The notes: generated by a model not told the origin, from the letters alone. A DNA stretch of 64,000 bases from Pseudonocardia thermophila (GCF_900142365.1 NZ_FRAP01000005.1:186001-250000); one strand, 5' to 3'; positions 33,926-43,054 are shown, counted from the first letter of the stretch. Numbers and translations: made by a program.

Positions 33926-34699
33926 ATGTCCGTTCTGCCCGCCGTGCTCGCCGCGCTGGACTCGGGCGCGGTCGAGGTCGTCGACCTCACCACGCCGCTG
34001 CAGGAGTCGACGCCGATCCTGCAGCTGCCGCCGCCGCTGGCGAACACCAGCCCGTTCCGGCTGGAGGAGCTCTCCCGCTACGACGACCGCGGGCCCGCCT
34101 GGTACTGGAACGACATCCACACCGGCGAGCACACCGGCACCCACCTCGACGCCCCGATCCACTGGGTGACCGGCAAGGACGGACTCGACGTGTCGCAGGC
34201 GCCGCTGCGCACGCTCGTCGCGCCCGCGGCCGTCATCGACGTGACCGCCGAGGTGGCGGCGGATCCCGACTTCCTGCTGCAGATCGACCACGTCCGGGCG
34301 TGGGAGGCCGAGCACGGCCCGCTGCCCGACGGCGGCTGGCTGCTCATGCGGTCGGGCTGGTCGGCGCGCGGCGACGATCCGGTGGCCTTCGCCAACGCCG
34401 ACGAGGACGGCCCGCACACCCCCGGCGTGGCACCGGAGTGCGCGCGCTGGCTCGCGCAGGAGTCGCCGATCACCGGGTTCGGCACCGAGACGGTCGGCAC
34501 GGACGCAGGCGCGGCGCACGGCTTCGATCCGCCGTTCTCGTGCCACAACTACCTGATGGGCGCGAACAAGTGGGGCCTGACGAGCCTGCGCAACCTCGAC
34601 CGCCTGCCCGCGACGGGTGCGCTGCTGATCGTGTCGCCGCTGCCGATCGTCGGCGGCTCGGGCAGCCCGGCGCGCGTGCTGGCGCTGGTGGAACGGTGA
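33926..34699 (+). CDS. Cyclase-family metal hydrolase, isatin hydrolase/kynurenine formamidase-like
   Basis: 257 residues from ATG 33926, preceded by GAGGAG. The metal motif is HTGEHTGTHLDAPIHW, fitting H-x-GTH-x-D-x-P-x-H of the family, with FGTETVGTDAGAAHGFDPPF and CHNYLMGANKWG in the C-terminal half. Members include kynurenine formamidase and isatin hydrolase. The adjacent ThDP decarboxylase and anthraniloyl/salicylyl-CoA-type hydroxylase favour an isatin-type substrate (inference). Confidence 0.8.
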   Translation: MSVLPAVLAALDSGAVEVVDLTTPLQESTPILQLPPPLANTSPFRLEELSRYDDRGPAWYWNDIHTGEHTGTHLDAPIHWVTGKDGLDVSQAPLRTLVAPAAVIDVTAEVAADPDFLLQIDHVRAWEAEHGPLPDGGWLLMRSGWSARGDDPVAFANADEDGPHTPGVAPECARWLAQESPITGFGTETVGTDAGAAHGFDPPFSCHNYLMGANKWGLTSLRNLDRLPATGALLIVSPLPIVGGSGSPARVLALVER

Positions 34700-36321
34700 C
34701 GACCGTCGCCGAGGTCGTCGGCTCGGTGCTCGCCGAGCTCGGCGTCGGGCACGCGTTCGGCGTGGTGGGCAGCGGGAACTTCCACGTCACCAACGCCCTC
34801 CGCGCGCACGGCGTGCCGTTCACTCCGGCGCGGCACGAGTGCGGGGCAGCGGTGATGGCCGACGCGTTCGCGCGCACGTCCGGCGAGGTCGCGGTGGTCA
34901 CCCTGCACCAGGGCTGCGGGCTCACCAACGCGCTGACCGGGATCACCGAGGCCGCGAAGAGCCGTACCCCGGTGCTGGTGCTGGCCGCCGACACCGGCGG
35001 GTCCGCGGTGCGCTCCAACTTCCGCATCGACCAGGACCAGGTGTCGGCCGCCGTGGGCGCGGTGCCGGAACGGGTGCACTCGCCCGCGTCAGCGGTCAGG
35101 GACGTTCTGCGCGCGTACACGACCTGCCGCGGCGAGCGCCGCACGGTGGTGCTCAACGTGCCCCTCGACGTGCAGGCGGCACCCGGTGAGCCGGCCCCGG
35201 TGCGGTTCACGCCGCCGCAGCCGCCCCGCCCGAACGCCGCCGCGGTCGCCGAGTTGGCCGGGCTGCTCGACCGTGCCGAGCGCCCGGTGTTCATCGCCGG
35301 CCGCGGCGCCCGGGACGCCGGTCCCGAGCTGGCCGTGCTCGCCGACGCCTGCGGTGCGCTGCTGGCCACGTCGGCCGTCGCGAACGGGTTGTTCACGGGC
35401 CATGTGTGGAACCTGGGGATCGCCGGCGGGTTCGCGACCGACCTGGCCGCGGAGCTGATCACCGGCGCGGATCTCGTGGTGGCCTGGGGCGCGTCGCTGA
35501 CCATGTGGACCACGCGGCACGGCGCGCTCATCGGCGAGGACACCACCGTCGTGCAGGTCGACGACACCCCGGCGGCGCTCGGCGCGCAGCGGCCGGTCGA
35601 CCTGGCCGTCCTCGGCGACGTTGCCGAGACCGTGCGCGACGTGTCGGCCGCCGTCTCCGGCGGGCCCGGCTACCGCACGCCGGAGATCGGCGCGCGGATC
35701 GCCGTCGAGGGCCGCTGGGCCCAGGTCCCGGTGCCGGACCGGCCGGACGATCCCGAGCGGATCGATCCGCGCGCGCTCTCCGTCGCGCTCGACGCGCTGC
35801 TGCCCGCCGAGCGCACGGTCGCCGTCGACTCCGGCAACTTCATGGGCTACCCGAGCGCCTACCTCGCGGTGCCGGACGCGGCCGGGTTCTGCTTCACGCA
35901 GAGCTTCCAGTCGATCGGGCTCGGCCTGGCGACGGCGATCGGCGCCGCGCTGGCCCGGCCCGATCGACTGCCCGTCGCGGCGCTGGGCGACGGCGGGTTC
36001 CTCATGGGGATCGCCGAGCTGGAGACCGTCGTGCGGCTCGGGATCGGCATGCTGATCGTGGTGTACGACGACGCCGGCTACGGCGCCGAGTTCCACCACT
36101 TCACCGGCGCCGACCACACGGCGGTCCGCTTCCCCGACGCCGACCTCGCCGCGATCGCGGCAGGCTACGGGGCTCACGGGGTCCCCGTGCGGCGGGTGAG
36201 CGATCTCGACGCGGTGCGGGAGTGGCTCGCCGGCCCGCGGACCGCGCCGATGCTCGTCGACGCGAAGGTGCGCGCCGACGAGCCGTCGTGGTGGCTGGCG
36301 GAGGCGTTCCGCGGGCACTGA
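34696..36321 (+). CDS. ThDP-dependent decarboxylase (acetolactate synthase superfamily)
   Basis: 541 residues from GTG 34696, overlapping the cyclase stop by 4 bp. The N-terminal PYR domain has FGVVGSGNFHVTNAL and the catalytic Glu in ARHECGAAVMADAFART; the C-terminal PP domain has LGDGGFLMGIAELETVVRLG ending in YDDAGYGAEF. The usual GDG...NN motif has D in place of the final N pair. It could decarboxylate isatinate or another aryl 2-oxo acid produced by the cyclase-family hydrolase; a benzoylformate-decarboxylase-like role is also possible. Confidence 0.82.
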   Translation: MTTVAEVVGSVLAELGVGHAFGVVGSGNFHVTNALRAHGVPFTPARHECGAAVMADAFARTSGEVAVVTLHQGCGLTNALTGITEAAKSRTPVLVLAADTGGSAVRSNFRIDQDQVSAAVGAVPERVHSPASAVRDVLRAYTTCRGERRTVVLNVPLDVQAAPGEPAPVRFTPPQPPRPNAAAVAELAGLLDRAERPVFIAGRGARDAGPELAVLADACGALLATSAVANGLFTGHVWNLGIAGGFATDLAAELITGADLVVAWGASLTMWTTRHGALIGEDTTVVQVDDTPAALGAQRPVDLAVLGDVAETVRDVSAAVSGGPGYRTPEIGARIAVEGRWAQVPVPDRPDDPERIDPRALSVALDALLPAERTVAVDSGNFMGYPSAYLAVPDAAGFCFTQSFQSIGLGLATAIGAALARPDRLPVAALGDGGFLMGIAELETVVRLGIGMLIVVYDDAGYGAEFHHFTGADHTAVRFPDADLAAIAAGYGAHGVPVRRVSDLDAVREWLAGPRTAPMLVDAKVRADEPSWWLAEAFRGH

Positions 36322-36326
36322 GCGGG

Positions 36327-36663
36327 TCAGCTGCCCGGCTTCGGGAACGCGGCCGCGGTCCGCCCGGCCGTGCGCAGCACCTCGACCATCCGGTCGGGGT
36401 CGATCACCTCGACCGTCTCCACCGACGCGAACGAGCCCGTGCTCGCGACGATCACCGAGCACGCCGCGGAGTCCGGCGCTCGACGACCGCGAAGCCGTCC
36501 GGCTCACCGAAGGAGAAGTAGAGGCACTCGAGCTTTCCGCCGACGGCTCGAGGATCGAGTGGATGGCGTCCCGGCGGTCGCCCGGGTTCGCCATCATCGC
36601 CGCCCAGACCTCGGGGGCGTAGCTGAACTTGGCGTAGCTGAACTTGTAGCAGTACAGGGGCAC
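36327..36663 (-). pseudogene. GYD-domain protein gene broken by two frameshifts
   Basis: From GTG 36663 (GAGAGG upstream) the translation reads LYCYKFSYAKFSYAPEVWAA then MMANPGDRRDAIHSILEPS. A 1-nt loss near 36545 moves the family sequence GGKLECLYFSFGEPDGFAVV into the next frame; a second loss near 36490 moves the tail (APDSAACSVIVASTGSFASV, EVIDPDRMVEVLRTAGRTAA, AFPKPGS) into the third. A 15-bp internal duplication repeats the FSYAK codons. GYD proteins are small alpha/beta-barrel-dimer proteins of unknown function. Confidence 0.75.
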
Positions 36664-36699
36664 GGTGCTTTCCTCTCCGTCGGCCAGGTGCTCGGTTCC

Positions 36700-36790
36700 G
36701 GAACGCGTCCGCGGTCCGCCCGGCCGTGCGCTGCACCTCGGCCGTGCACTCGGCCGCGCGCACGTCGGTGGGATCGACCCGGCCGCGTCG
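36700..36790 (-). pseudogene. Truncated 3' end of a second GYD-domain copy
   Basis: 36700-36740 matches 36344-36384 at 39 of 41 bases. In translation it reads AEVQRTAGRTADAFRNR, the counterpart of VEVLRTAGRTAAAFPKP at the end of the neighbouring broken gene. Nothing recognisable of the N-terminal part remains upstream. This indicates an old tandem duplication of the GYD gene followed by decay. Confidence 0.6.
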
Positions 36791-37005
36791 AGGCGCTCGA
36801 TCGCGGCGGATCGCCGGCCGGCAGCGGCGGCGGTCTCGGGGAGCAGCAGCCGCGCCCGCGCCCGGTGTGGCGGATCGGTGTCGTCCCCCGGCAGCGGGGC
36901 CGCGGCGCTCGACCGACACGACTCCCCCTCAGACATTTACACCGTACGCTACTGGTCGTGCACACCGTGAACTCCTGCCCGGACACCGGCAACCGGGGAG
37001 GGCCC

Positions 37006-37722
37006 GTGACCGACGATCCGCCGCCCGTGATCTGGGCCCGCCTGTCGGGTCAGGGACGGGGCCCGGCCCGCGTGCTCGACCACCGGGCGATCACCGCGGC
37101 CGCGATCGCCATCGCCGACGAGCACGGGATCGACGCGGTCTCGATGCGCAGCGTCGCCGGCCGGATGGGGCACAGCGCGATGGCGCTCTACCGGCACGTC
37201 GGCAGCAAGGACGATCTCACCGAGCTGATGTACGACGCGGTGCTCGGCGAGCTGGACCTGAGCGGGATGCCGTCCGGGGACTGGCTGACCGATCTCGCCC
37301 GGCTGGCCCGCGAGACGCGCCGCCTGCACCACGCGCACCCGTGGATCGCGCGGTTCGGCCACCGCCCGACGCTCGGCCCGAACGCGCAGCGGCTCCGCGA
37401 GATCGGCCTGGCCTGCGTGGACGGCCTCGGCCTCGACATCGACGCGATGATGGACGCGGTGTCGACGGTCCTGCACTTCACCCGCGGCTACGTCGGGCAG
37501 GAGCTGGGCGAGCGGGAGACGCAGGAGCGCACCGGCCTGGACCTCGCGGCCTACCAGCTCCAGGTCGGGCCGTACCTGTCGCAGCTGCTGCAGGACGCTG
37601 ATCTGCCCTACCTGGAGCGGGTGGTGCGCGAGGCCGAGGACCACCCCGATCCCGACGCGGTGTTCGAGCGGCGCCTGGCGATGGTGCTCGACGGCGTGGC
37701 GGCCCGGATCGACCGCGGCTGA
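37006..37722 (+). CDS. TetR-family regulator (TetR_C_1 type)
   Basis: 238 residues from GTG 37006, preceded by GGGGAGGG. It opens with PPPVIWARLSGQGRGPARVL, typical of this subgroup, then the HTH AIAIADEHGIDAVSMRSVA and MGHSAMALYRHVGSKDDLTE. The ligand domain is all-helical. It is convergent with the LOG gene (13-bp gap) and downstream of the broken GYD locus. Its target is unclear; GTG 36958 is an alternative start. Confidence 0.82.
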   Translation: MTDDPPPVIWARLSGQGRGPARVLDHRAITAAAIAIADEHGIDAVSMRSVAGRMGHSAMALYRHVGSKDDLTELMYDAVLGELDLSGMPSGDWLTDLARLARETRRLHHAHPWIARFGHRPTLGPNAQRLREIGLACVDGLGLDIDAMMDAVSTVLHFTRGYVGQELGERETQERTGLDLAAYQLQVGPYLSQLLQDADLPYLERVVREAEDHPDPDAVFERRLAMVLDGVAARIDRG

Positions 37723-37735
37723 CTCGGCCGCACCC

Positions 37736-38320
37736 TCACTGCACCGGCTGCCAACCCCGTTCCTGTGCGGGCTCCCACACCCGCAGTGCATCGATGAGGC
37801 TCACCGGGTCCTCCCCCGCGATCACCAGTCCACGATCGGCGGGTCGCAGGAACCCCTCGGCGACGGCGTGGTCGAGGAAGGACAGGAAGTGCCGGTAGTA
37901 GCCACCGGTGTTCAGCAGCCCGGTCGGGCAGGCGTGGATGCCCAGCTGCGACCACGTGAGGACCTCGGCGAACTCCTCCAGGGTCCCGAGCCCGCCGGGG
38001 AGCGCGACGAACCCGTCGGCCAGCTCGACCATCGTCGCCTTCCGCTCGTGCATCGACTCGACGACGCGCAGCTCGGTCAGGCCCTGGTGGGCGATCTCCT
38101 GACCGGTCTGCTGACGCGGGATGACGCCGACGACCGTGCCGCCTGCGGCGAGGGCCGCATCGGCGAGCGTCCCCATCGTGCCGACGCTCGCCCCGCCGTA
38201 GACGAGCGTGATGCCCTCCTCCGCGAGGTGGCGGCCGAGCCTGCGGGCGGCGTCGACGTAAGCCGGGTCGCGGCCGGGGTTGGATCCGCAGAACACGCAC
38301 AAGCTGGTGATGGTCGCCAT
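37736..38320 (-). CDS. LOG-family nucleotide 5'-monophosphate phosphoribohydrolase
   Basis: 194 residues of normal length. It has VFCGSNPGRDPAYVDAARRL, TLVYGGASVGTMG, SMHERKATMVELADGFVALP and the signature PGGLGTLEEF, followed by GGYYRHFLSFLD. LOG enzymes release ribose 5-phosphate from (cytokinin) nucleotides, AMP and related monophosphates. It is the last gene of the leftward NAMPT operon (16-bp gap after the dehydrogenase), where it would recycle ribose 5-phosphate. Confidence 0.9.
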   Translation of the reverse strand: MATITSLCVFCGSNPGRDPAYVDAARRLGRHLAEEGITLVYGGASVGTMGTLADAALAAGGTVVGVIPRQQTGQEIAHQGLTELRVVESMHERKATMVELADGFVALPGGLGTLEEFAEVLTWSQLGIHACPTGLLNTGGYYRHFLSFLDHAVAEGFLRPADRGLVIAGEDPVSLIDALRVWEPAQERGWQPVQ

Positions 38321-38336
38321 CGCGTCCTCCCGGGCG

Positions 38337-39818
38337 CTAGCGGGCCGCGGCCGCGGACCGCAGGTAGACGGTGGTGGTGGCGGTGAAGAACTCCCGTGCC
38401 GCGCGCCCCTGCTCCTTCGGGCCGAACCCGCTGGCCTTCCCGCCGCCGAACGGCACGTGCGGATCGGCTCCGGCGGTCTCCGAGTTGACGTGCAGCACGC
38501 CCACGTCGATCAGCTGCGCGGCTTCCTCGACGGCGTCGAGCCGGTTGGTGAAGACCGCGGCCGACAGGCCGTACGCGCTGTCGTCGACGAGGTCCAGCGC
38601 CGCGCGGTCGGTCGGCGCCCGGCGCACCGCGAGCACCGGACCGAACACCTCGGAGCGCCACAGCTCGTCGTCGCCGTCGAGTTCCAGGACCGTCGGCGGC
38701 ACGAACGCGCCCTTCCCGCGGTCGTCCTCGAACGGGTGGCCGCCGCACAGCAAGCGCACTCCGGGCCGCTTCAGTGCCTCGGCCACGCTCGCGAGCACGC
38801 GGTCGCGGGCGGCGACGGACACCAGCGGGCCCATCCACGTCGCGTCGTCGAGCGGATCGCCGACGGTGATCGCGTCCGCGCGCCGCACCAGCTCCGCGAC
38901 GAACGCGTCCGCGACGGTCTCGGTGACCGCGACCCGCGACGTGGCGGTGCACTTCTGCCCGGTCGACCGGAACGCTCCGGCCAGCACCTCACCGACGGCG
39001 AGACCGAGCTCGGCATCGGCCAGCACGGCAGCCGCGTTCTTGCCGCCCATCTCGGCCTGCACGGGCCGGGCGAGCGCCCCGCACGCGGCGATCACCCGGC
39101 GGCCGACGGCCGTCGACCCGGTGAAGGTGACCCGCGCGATGCCGGGGTGCTCCACCAGCGCCCCCGCGGTGCCGTCGTCGGTGAGCAGCAGCGACAGCAC
39201 ACCCTCCGGCAGGCCGGCCCCGACCAGCGCCTCGGTCAAACGCATCGCCAGCAGGGGCACGTCGAGCGACGGCTTCCACACGACCGGGTTGCCGTACGCG
39301 AGCGCGGGCGCGATCTTCCACGCCGGGATCGCGATCGGGAAGTTGAACGGGGTGATCACGCCGATGGTGCCGACCGGTTTGTGCAGCACGTGGATCTGCT
39401 CGCCGGGCCGCGGCGACGCGTACACCTCGCCCACCGGCCGCTGCGCCTCGGCGGCGTAGAACCGCAGGACGTCCGCCGCGCGCCGGACCTCGCCCACGCC
39501 CTCGGCGCGGGTCTTGCCCTCCTCGCGGGCGAGCTCGGCGCCCCAGGCCTCGGCGTGCTCGTCGACGATCGCGGCCGCGCGGGCGAGGATCGCACCGCGG
39601 GCCGGGAACGGGGTCGCGGCCCAGCCCGGGGCCGCCGCGGCGGCAGCCGCCACCGCGTCGTCCAGGGCGGCGCGGCCGACCAGGCGGCCGTGCGCGACCA
39701 CCTCGTCGGGCCGGGCAGGGTTGCGGTCGACCAGGTCCGCGCCGTCGCCGTCCACCCACGCACCGCCGATGCGGCTGCGCAGCGGAACCGGTTCCGCGCT
39801 GGTCGGACTCGACGTCAT
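38337..39818 (-). CDS. NAD(P)-dependent aldehyde dehydrogenase
   Basis: 493 residues, full-length ALDH. It carries GVITPFNFPIAIPAWKIAPA, VVWKPS (cofactor Lys), FTGSTAVGRRV, the general-base Glu in QAEMGGKNAA, nucleophile Cys in STGQKCTATSR and FGPVLAVRR. The form resembles benzaldehyde or vanillin-type dehydrogenases more than metabolic GapN types, but the substrate cannot be read from the sequence. It lies 18 bp after prs in the same operon. Confidence 0.88.
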   Translation of the reverse strand: MTSSPTSAEPVPLRSRIGGAWVDGDGADLVDRNPARPDEVVAHGRLVGRAALDDAVAAAAAAAPGWAATPFPARGAILARAAAIVDEHAEAWGAELAREEGKTRAEGVGEVRRAADVLRFYAAEAQRPVGEVYASPRPGEQIHVLHKPVGTIGVITPFNFPIAIPAWKIAPALAYGNPVVWKPSLDVPLLAMRLTEALVGAGLPEGVLSLLLTDDGTAGALVEHPGIARVTFTGSTAVGRRVIAACGALARPVQAEMGGKNAAAVLADAELGLAVGEVLAGAFRSTGQKCTATSRVAVTETVADAFVAELVRRADAITVGDPLDDATWMGPLVSVAARDRVLASVAEALKRPGVRLLCGGHPFEDDRGKGAFVPPTVLELDGDDELWRSEVFGPVLAVRRAPTDRAALDLVDDSAYGLSAAVFTNRLDAVEEAAQLIDVGVLHVNSETAGADPHVPFGGGKASGFGPKEQGRAAREFFTATTTVYLRSAAAAR

Positions 39819-39836
39819 CGTGCGAGCTCCCGGGGT

Positions 39837-40856
39837 TCAGAACAGGTGGTTGTTGCCGCCGAAGACCTCGCTGACCGAGTCGTCGGTGAAGATGCGCCGG
39901 ATCGAGTCGGCCAGCAGCGGCGCGCACGAGATCACGTCGACGTTGGCCGGCACACCGGGCCGCAGCGGGATCGTGTCGGTGACGACGATCCGCTCGAACG
40001 GCGCGGCGGCGAGGTTCTCGTGCGCCGGCCCGCTCAGCACGGGGTGCGTCGCCGCCGCGAACACGCGCCGCGCGCCCGCCTTCACGACGGCCTCGCCGGC
40101 GGCCCGCAGCGTGCCGGCGGTGTCGATGATGTCGTCGACGATGATCGCCGTCTTGTCGCGGACGTCGCCGATCACGGTGCCGATCTGGGCGACCTGCTGG
40201 CGGGGCCGCTCCTTGTCCAGGATCGCCAACCCCGCGCCGATGCGGGTGGCGAACTGCTTGTTGAGCTTGACCCGGCCGGCGTCGGGAGCGACGACGACCA
40301 GCTCGGCGGGTTCGGCGAGACCGCCGAAGTGGTCGGCGAGCATCATCAGCGCGGTCATGTGGTCGACCGGGCGGGAGAAGAACCCCTGCAGCTGACCGGC
40401 GTGCAGGTCCATGGTCAGCACCCGGTCCACGCCGGCCGACTCCAGCATCCGCGCCACCAGCCGGGCCGAGACCGGTTCGCGCGGCGCGGACTTCTTGTCC
40501 TGCCGGGAGTAGCCGTACCAGGGCGTCACCGCGATCACGCGGTGCGCGCTGGCCCCCACCGCCGCATCGATCATGACCAGCAGCTCGAGCAGCGCGTCGT
40601 TCGAGTTCAGCCCGGTGGCGGGGTTGCCGCACATCGGCTGGACGATGAACACGTCCGCGCCGCGGATCGACTCGGTGTAGCGGCAGTACACCTCGTCGTT
40701 GGAGAACGTCTTGAGCACCACCGACCCCAGCTCGACGCCGAGCTCCGCGGCGATCGCGGCGGCGAGCGCGGGGTTGGCGCGGCCGGAGAAGACCATGAGC
40801 CGCTTGTGGTAGCCCAGCGGCATGCTGGTCGGCCGCGTCGCGACGGCCCCGGTCAC
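39837..40856 (-). CDS. Ribose-phosphate pyrophosphokinase paralogue (PRPP synthetase)
   Basis: 339 residues from GTG 40856, which overlaps the HAD stop by 4 bp. Motifs: LMVFSGRANPALAAAIAAEL, FSNDEVYCRYTESIRGADVF, YSRQDKKS, the divalent-metal segment LTMDLHAGQLQGFFSRPVDH and the PRPP loop IIVDDIIDTAGTL. It makes PRPP from ribose 5-phosphate and ATP. Pairing with NAMPT suggests a dedicated PRPP supply for nicotinamide salvage. A closely related activity, ADP-ribose pyrophosphorylation (the Adps partner of NARP1), cannot be excluded by eye. Confidence 0.9.
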   Translation of the reverse strand: MTGAVATRPTSMPLGYHKRLMVFSGRANPALAAAIAAELGVELGSVVLKTFSNDEVYCRYTESIRGADVFIVQPMCGNPATGLNSNDALLELLVMIDAAVGASAHRVIAVTPWYGYSRQDKKSAPREPVSARLVARMLESAGVDRVLTMDLHAGQLQGFFSRPVDHMTALMMLADHFGGLAEPAELVVVAPDAGRVKLNKQFATRIGAGLAILDKERPRQQVAQIGTVIGDVRDKTAIIVDDIIDTAGTLRAAGEAVVKAGARRVFAAATHPVLSGPAHENLAAAPFERIVVTDTIPLRPGVPANVDVISCAPLLADSIRRIFTDDSVSEVFGGNNHLF

Positions 40857-41509
40857 GTCGGGCACCGCACGGCCGGCGCGCCCTCCAGCAGCTGCCGGCC
40901 GAGCTCGTACGCGCCGCGGATGTCGTCGCCGTCGAAGCACACGGTCGCGGTCTCCCGCAGCAGCGGACTGCAGTTGACCCCGACCGAGTACGGCAACCGC
41001 TCGAACAACAGCGTGTCCGACGTCGAGTCGCCGTAGGCCACGCACTCCTTCTCGGTGATGCCCAGTTCCTCGATGAGCGTCATCGTGATGTCGACCTTGT
41101 GCTGGCGGGTCAGCATCCGTACCTCCCGCTGCGGCTCGTGGGGCACCACGTCGGTGCCGTACGTGCGGTGGGCGCCCCATCCCTCCAGGCGCCGGACGAA
41201 GAAGTGCGGCGACTGCGAGATGACGGCGATGTGCTCACCGCGGCGGCGGATGTCGGAGAACACCTCGCGGACGCCGTCGATCCAGGCCGCCGCCGCGAAC
41301 GCCGCGTCGATGTCCGCCTCGGTCATACCGGCCCACAGCGGCAGCATCCGCTCCCAGAAGCCGGCGTCGGTGATCTCGCCGCGCAGCCAGGCCTGTTCGA
41401 TCCGGTCGGCCTCCTCGTAGGTGCCGAGGTGCCGGGCGATCTCGACCGATGCCGCACCGCGCAGCAGAGTGCCGTCCATGTCGAAGACGTGAAGGTGCGT
41501 CCGGGCCAT
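40853..41509 (-). CDS. HAD-IB-family phosphatase
   Basis: 218 residues. Motif I is FDMDGTLLRGAAS (nucleophile Asp), motif II AVISQSPHFF, and motifs III/IV Lys in TRQHKVDIT and AYGDSTSDTLLFE, as in SerB-like phosphatases. The cap inserts between motifs I and II. It lies between the NAMPT and PRPP-synthetase genes, so a nucleotide or phosphosugar is a reasonable but unproven substrate. Confidence 0.85.
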   Translation of the reverse strand: MARTHLHVFDMDGTLLRGAASVEIARHLGTYEEADRIEQAWLRGEITDAGFWERMLPLWAGMTEADIDAAFAAAAWIDGVREVFSDIRRRGEHIAVISQSPHFFVRRLEGWGAHRTYGTDVVPHEPQREVRMLTRQHKVDITMTLIEELGITEKECVAYGDSTSDTLLFERLPYSVGVNCSPLLRETATVCFDGDDIRGAYELGRQLLEGAPAVRCPT

Positions 41510-41593
41510 CGAGCGGACTCCAGAGGTGTCGGGCGGGGCGGCGCCGCCGCGGCTGCGTGGGGGACGGGCCGCGGCGGCGCCGCAGATCGGGGT

Positions 41594-43054
41594 TCAGGCC
41601 GACGCGGCGACCGGGACCTCGCGGGTCACGGTGCGCATCTCCTTGATGTGGTCGATGTAGTAGGACTCGGGGACCTCCCGCTCGGCGTTGGCGATCAGCT
41701 CGGTGAAGTCCCACTTCTTGAGCAGCTTGCCGTTGCGGAACACCGGCTTGAGGACGTTCTCCGACTCGGGGATCGAGCCCTTCGGCACGGTGACGTAGGT
41801 GCCGTTCTCGTACTTGAGGGCGAGCCGGCCCTTCTTCGAGGCCTTGAACGACGCGCCGGTGGGCGCCTTGGCGATGTCCCGCCATTCCCCGTTGACGCAG
41901 ACGGCCGAGGCCTTCTGGCCGAAGTTCATGGTGTCGCGGTTCCAGTGCTGCAGCAGGCCGCCGCCCATGCCGAACACCGCGTTGTCGGCGGCGAAGCCGC
42001 GCCGCTCCATCTCCATGAAGACCTTGGGCAGGCTGTGGAACGTCACGCCGTCGCCCTGCACGACCCGGATGAACGGCGGAAGGACCTTGAAGCCCTTGGA
42101 GTTGACCTCGTAGCCGAAGGCGTCCATCAGCCAGCCGATGGTGTCGGCGGTGACCTGGACGACGTCGCCGGAGTCGGGACGCACGCCCACCAGCCCGGGG
42201 AAGTTGCGGATCTGCTCCTTCAGCTCTCCGCCGATGATGTTCTTGACGCAGTTCTCGTGGTCGTAGGTGTCGCTGAGCAGGAGCGCGCAGCCCTCGGGCG
42301 CGAAGACCTCGAGCATGTTGCGCAGCGCGTCGGCCTCGTGCTCGCGGCCCCACGCGCAGAACCCGGCGTGCTCGGAGTTCGGGCCGGAGTTCGAGACCTT
42401 GCCGGCGTTGTAGAAGTGCTTCGCCGCGAGGATGCCGGGCACCGTGTCGGACTGGTCGAAGTTGACCAGGTGCGCGAGGCCGCCGAGCGCGGCGGACTGC
42501 TGGGAGCTGACGCCGCGGGCACCGTAGTCGTGCAGGACGTTGCGGATCAGGTGCGGGTTGTCGGAGGTGCGGGCGTAGGCCTCCTTGATGGCCATCTTCG
42601 ACAGCCAGCTGACCGTGCCGATCGTGGTCGGGTACCACACCGCGCGCAGCAGGGCGGTCTCGAAGAAGCTCGTGGCCCAGAAGTACTTCGGGTCGGTGTT
42701 GATGACCTGGACGAGCACGTTGCGGGCCGGGAGGACGAGGCCCTCGGGTACGGCCTCGATCTCGACGGGCAGGAAGCCGCCGTGGTCGTTGAGGATGCCG
42801 AGCCAGTTGTCGCGGTTGAAGTGCATGCCCTGCTCGCGGACGACGAACTCGGCCTCGTCGATGTCCTCGAGCGTGATCGGGCGCATCAGGTACTCGCGCA
42901 GGAAGGCCTGCAGCCCGACGAACTGGACGACCGGGAACTCACCACCGCGCGACTCGATGTAGCTGGAGACGTACTCCGTACCCGGCGGGTAGAGCGGGTA
43001 GTGGCAGTGCTTGTAGTTGTCCGTGTTGATGATCAGGTTGTCGAGGTAGCCCAT
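41594..43054 (-). CDS. nadV: Nicotinamide phosphoribosyltransferase (NAMPT)
   Basis: 486 residues, full NAMPT length. It reads LIINTDNYKHCHYPLYPPGT at the N-terminus, then LHDYGARGVSSQQSAALGG, FDQSDTVPGILAAKHFY, VGVRPDSGDVV (phosphate loop), GDGVTFHSLPKVFMEM and MGGGLLQHWNRDTMNFGQKA. These are diagnostic of NAMPT rather than nicotinate phosphoribosyltransferase. It makes NMN from nicotinamide and PRPP. ATG 43054 is preferred; GTG 43066 adds four residues. It is the first gene of the leftward operon whose promoter holds the TAGAAACG motif. Confidence 0.93.
   Translation of the reverse strand: MGYLDNLIINTDNYKHCHYPLYPPGTEYVSSYIESRGGEFPVVQFVGLQAFLREYLMRPITLEDIDEAEFVVREQGMHFNRDNWLGILNDHGGFLPVEIEAVPEGLVLPARNVLVQVINTDPKYFWATSFFETALLRAVWYPTTIGTVSWLSKMAIKEAYARTSDNPHLIRNVLHDYGARGVSSQQSAALGGLAHLVNFDQSDTVPGILAAKHFYNAGKVSNSGPNSEHAGFCAWGREHEADALRNMLEVFAPEGCALLLSDTYDHENCVKNIIGGELKEQIRNFPGLVGVRPDSGDVVQVTADTIGWLMDAFGYEVNSKGFKVLPPFIRVVQGDGVTFHSLPKVFMEMERRGFAADNAVFGMGGGLLQHWNRDTMNFGQKASAVCVNGEWRDIAKAPTGASFKASKKGRLALKYENGTYVTVPKGSIPESENVLKPVFRNGKLLKKWDFTELIANAEREVPESYYIDHIKEMRTVTREVPVAASA

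Noticed and set aside
38280..41036. A 918-codon plus-strand open frame across the ALDH and prs genes
   Set aside because: It crosses three genes with clear motifs on the minus strand and has shadow-like composition.
37736..43054. A phage-derived anti-defence island
   Set aside because: NAMPT plus Prs recalls NARP systems, but no phage, integrase or defence genes surround it and composition matches the neighbours. Kept only as an alternative enzymatic hypothesis.
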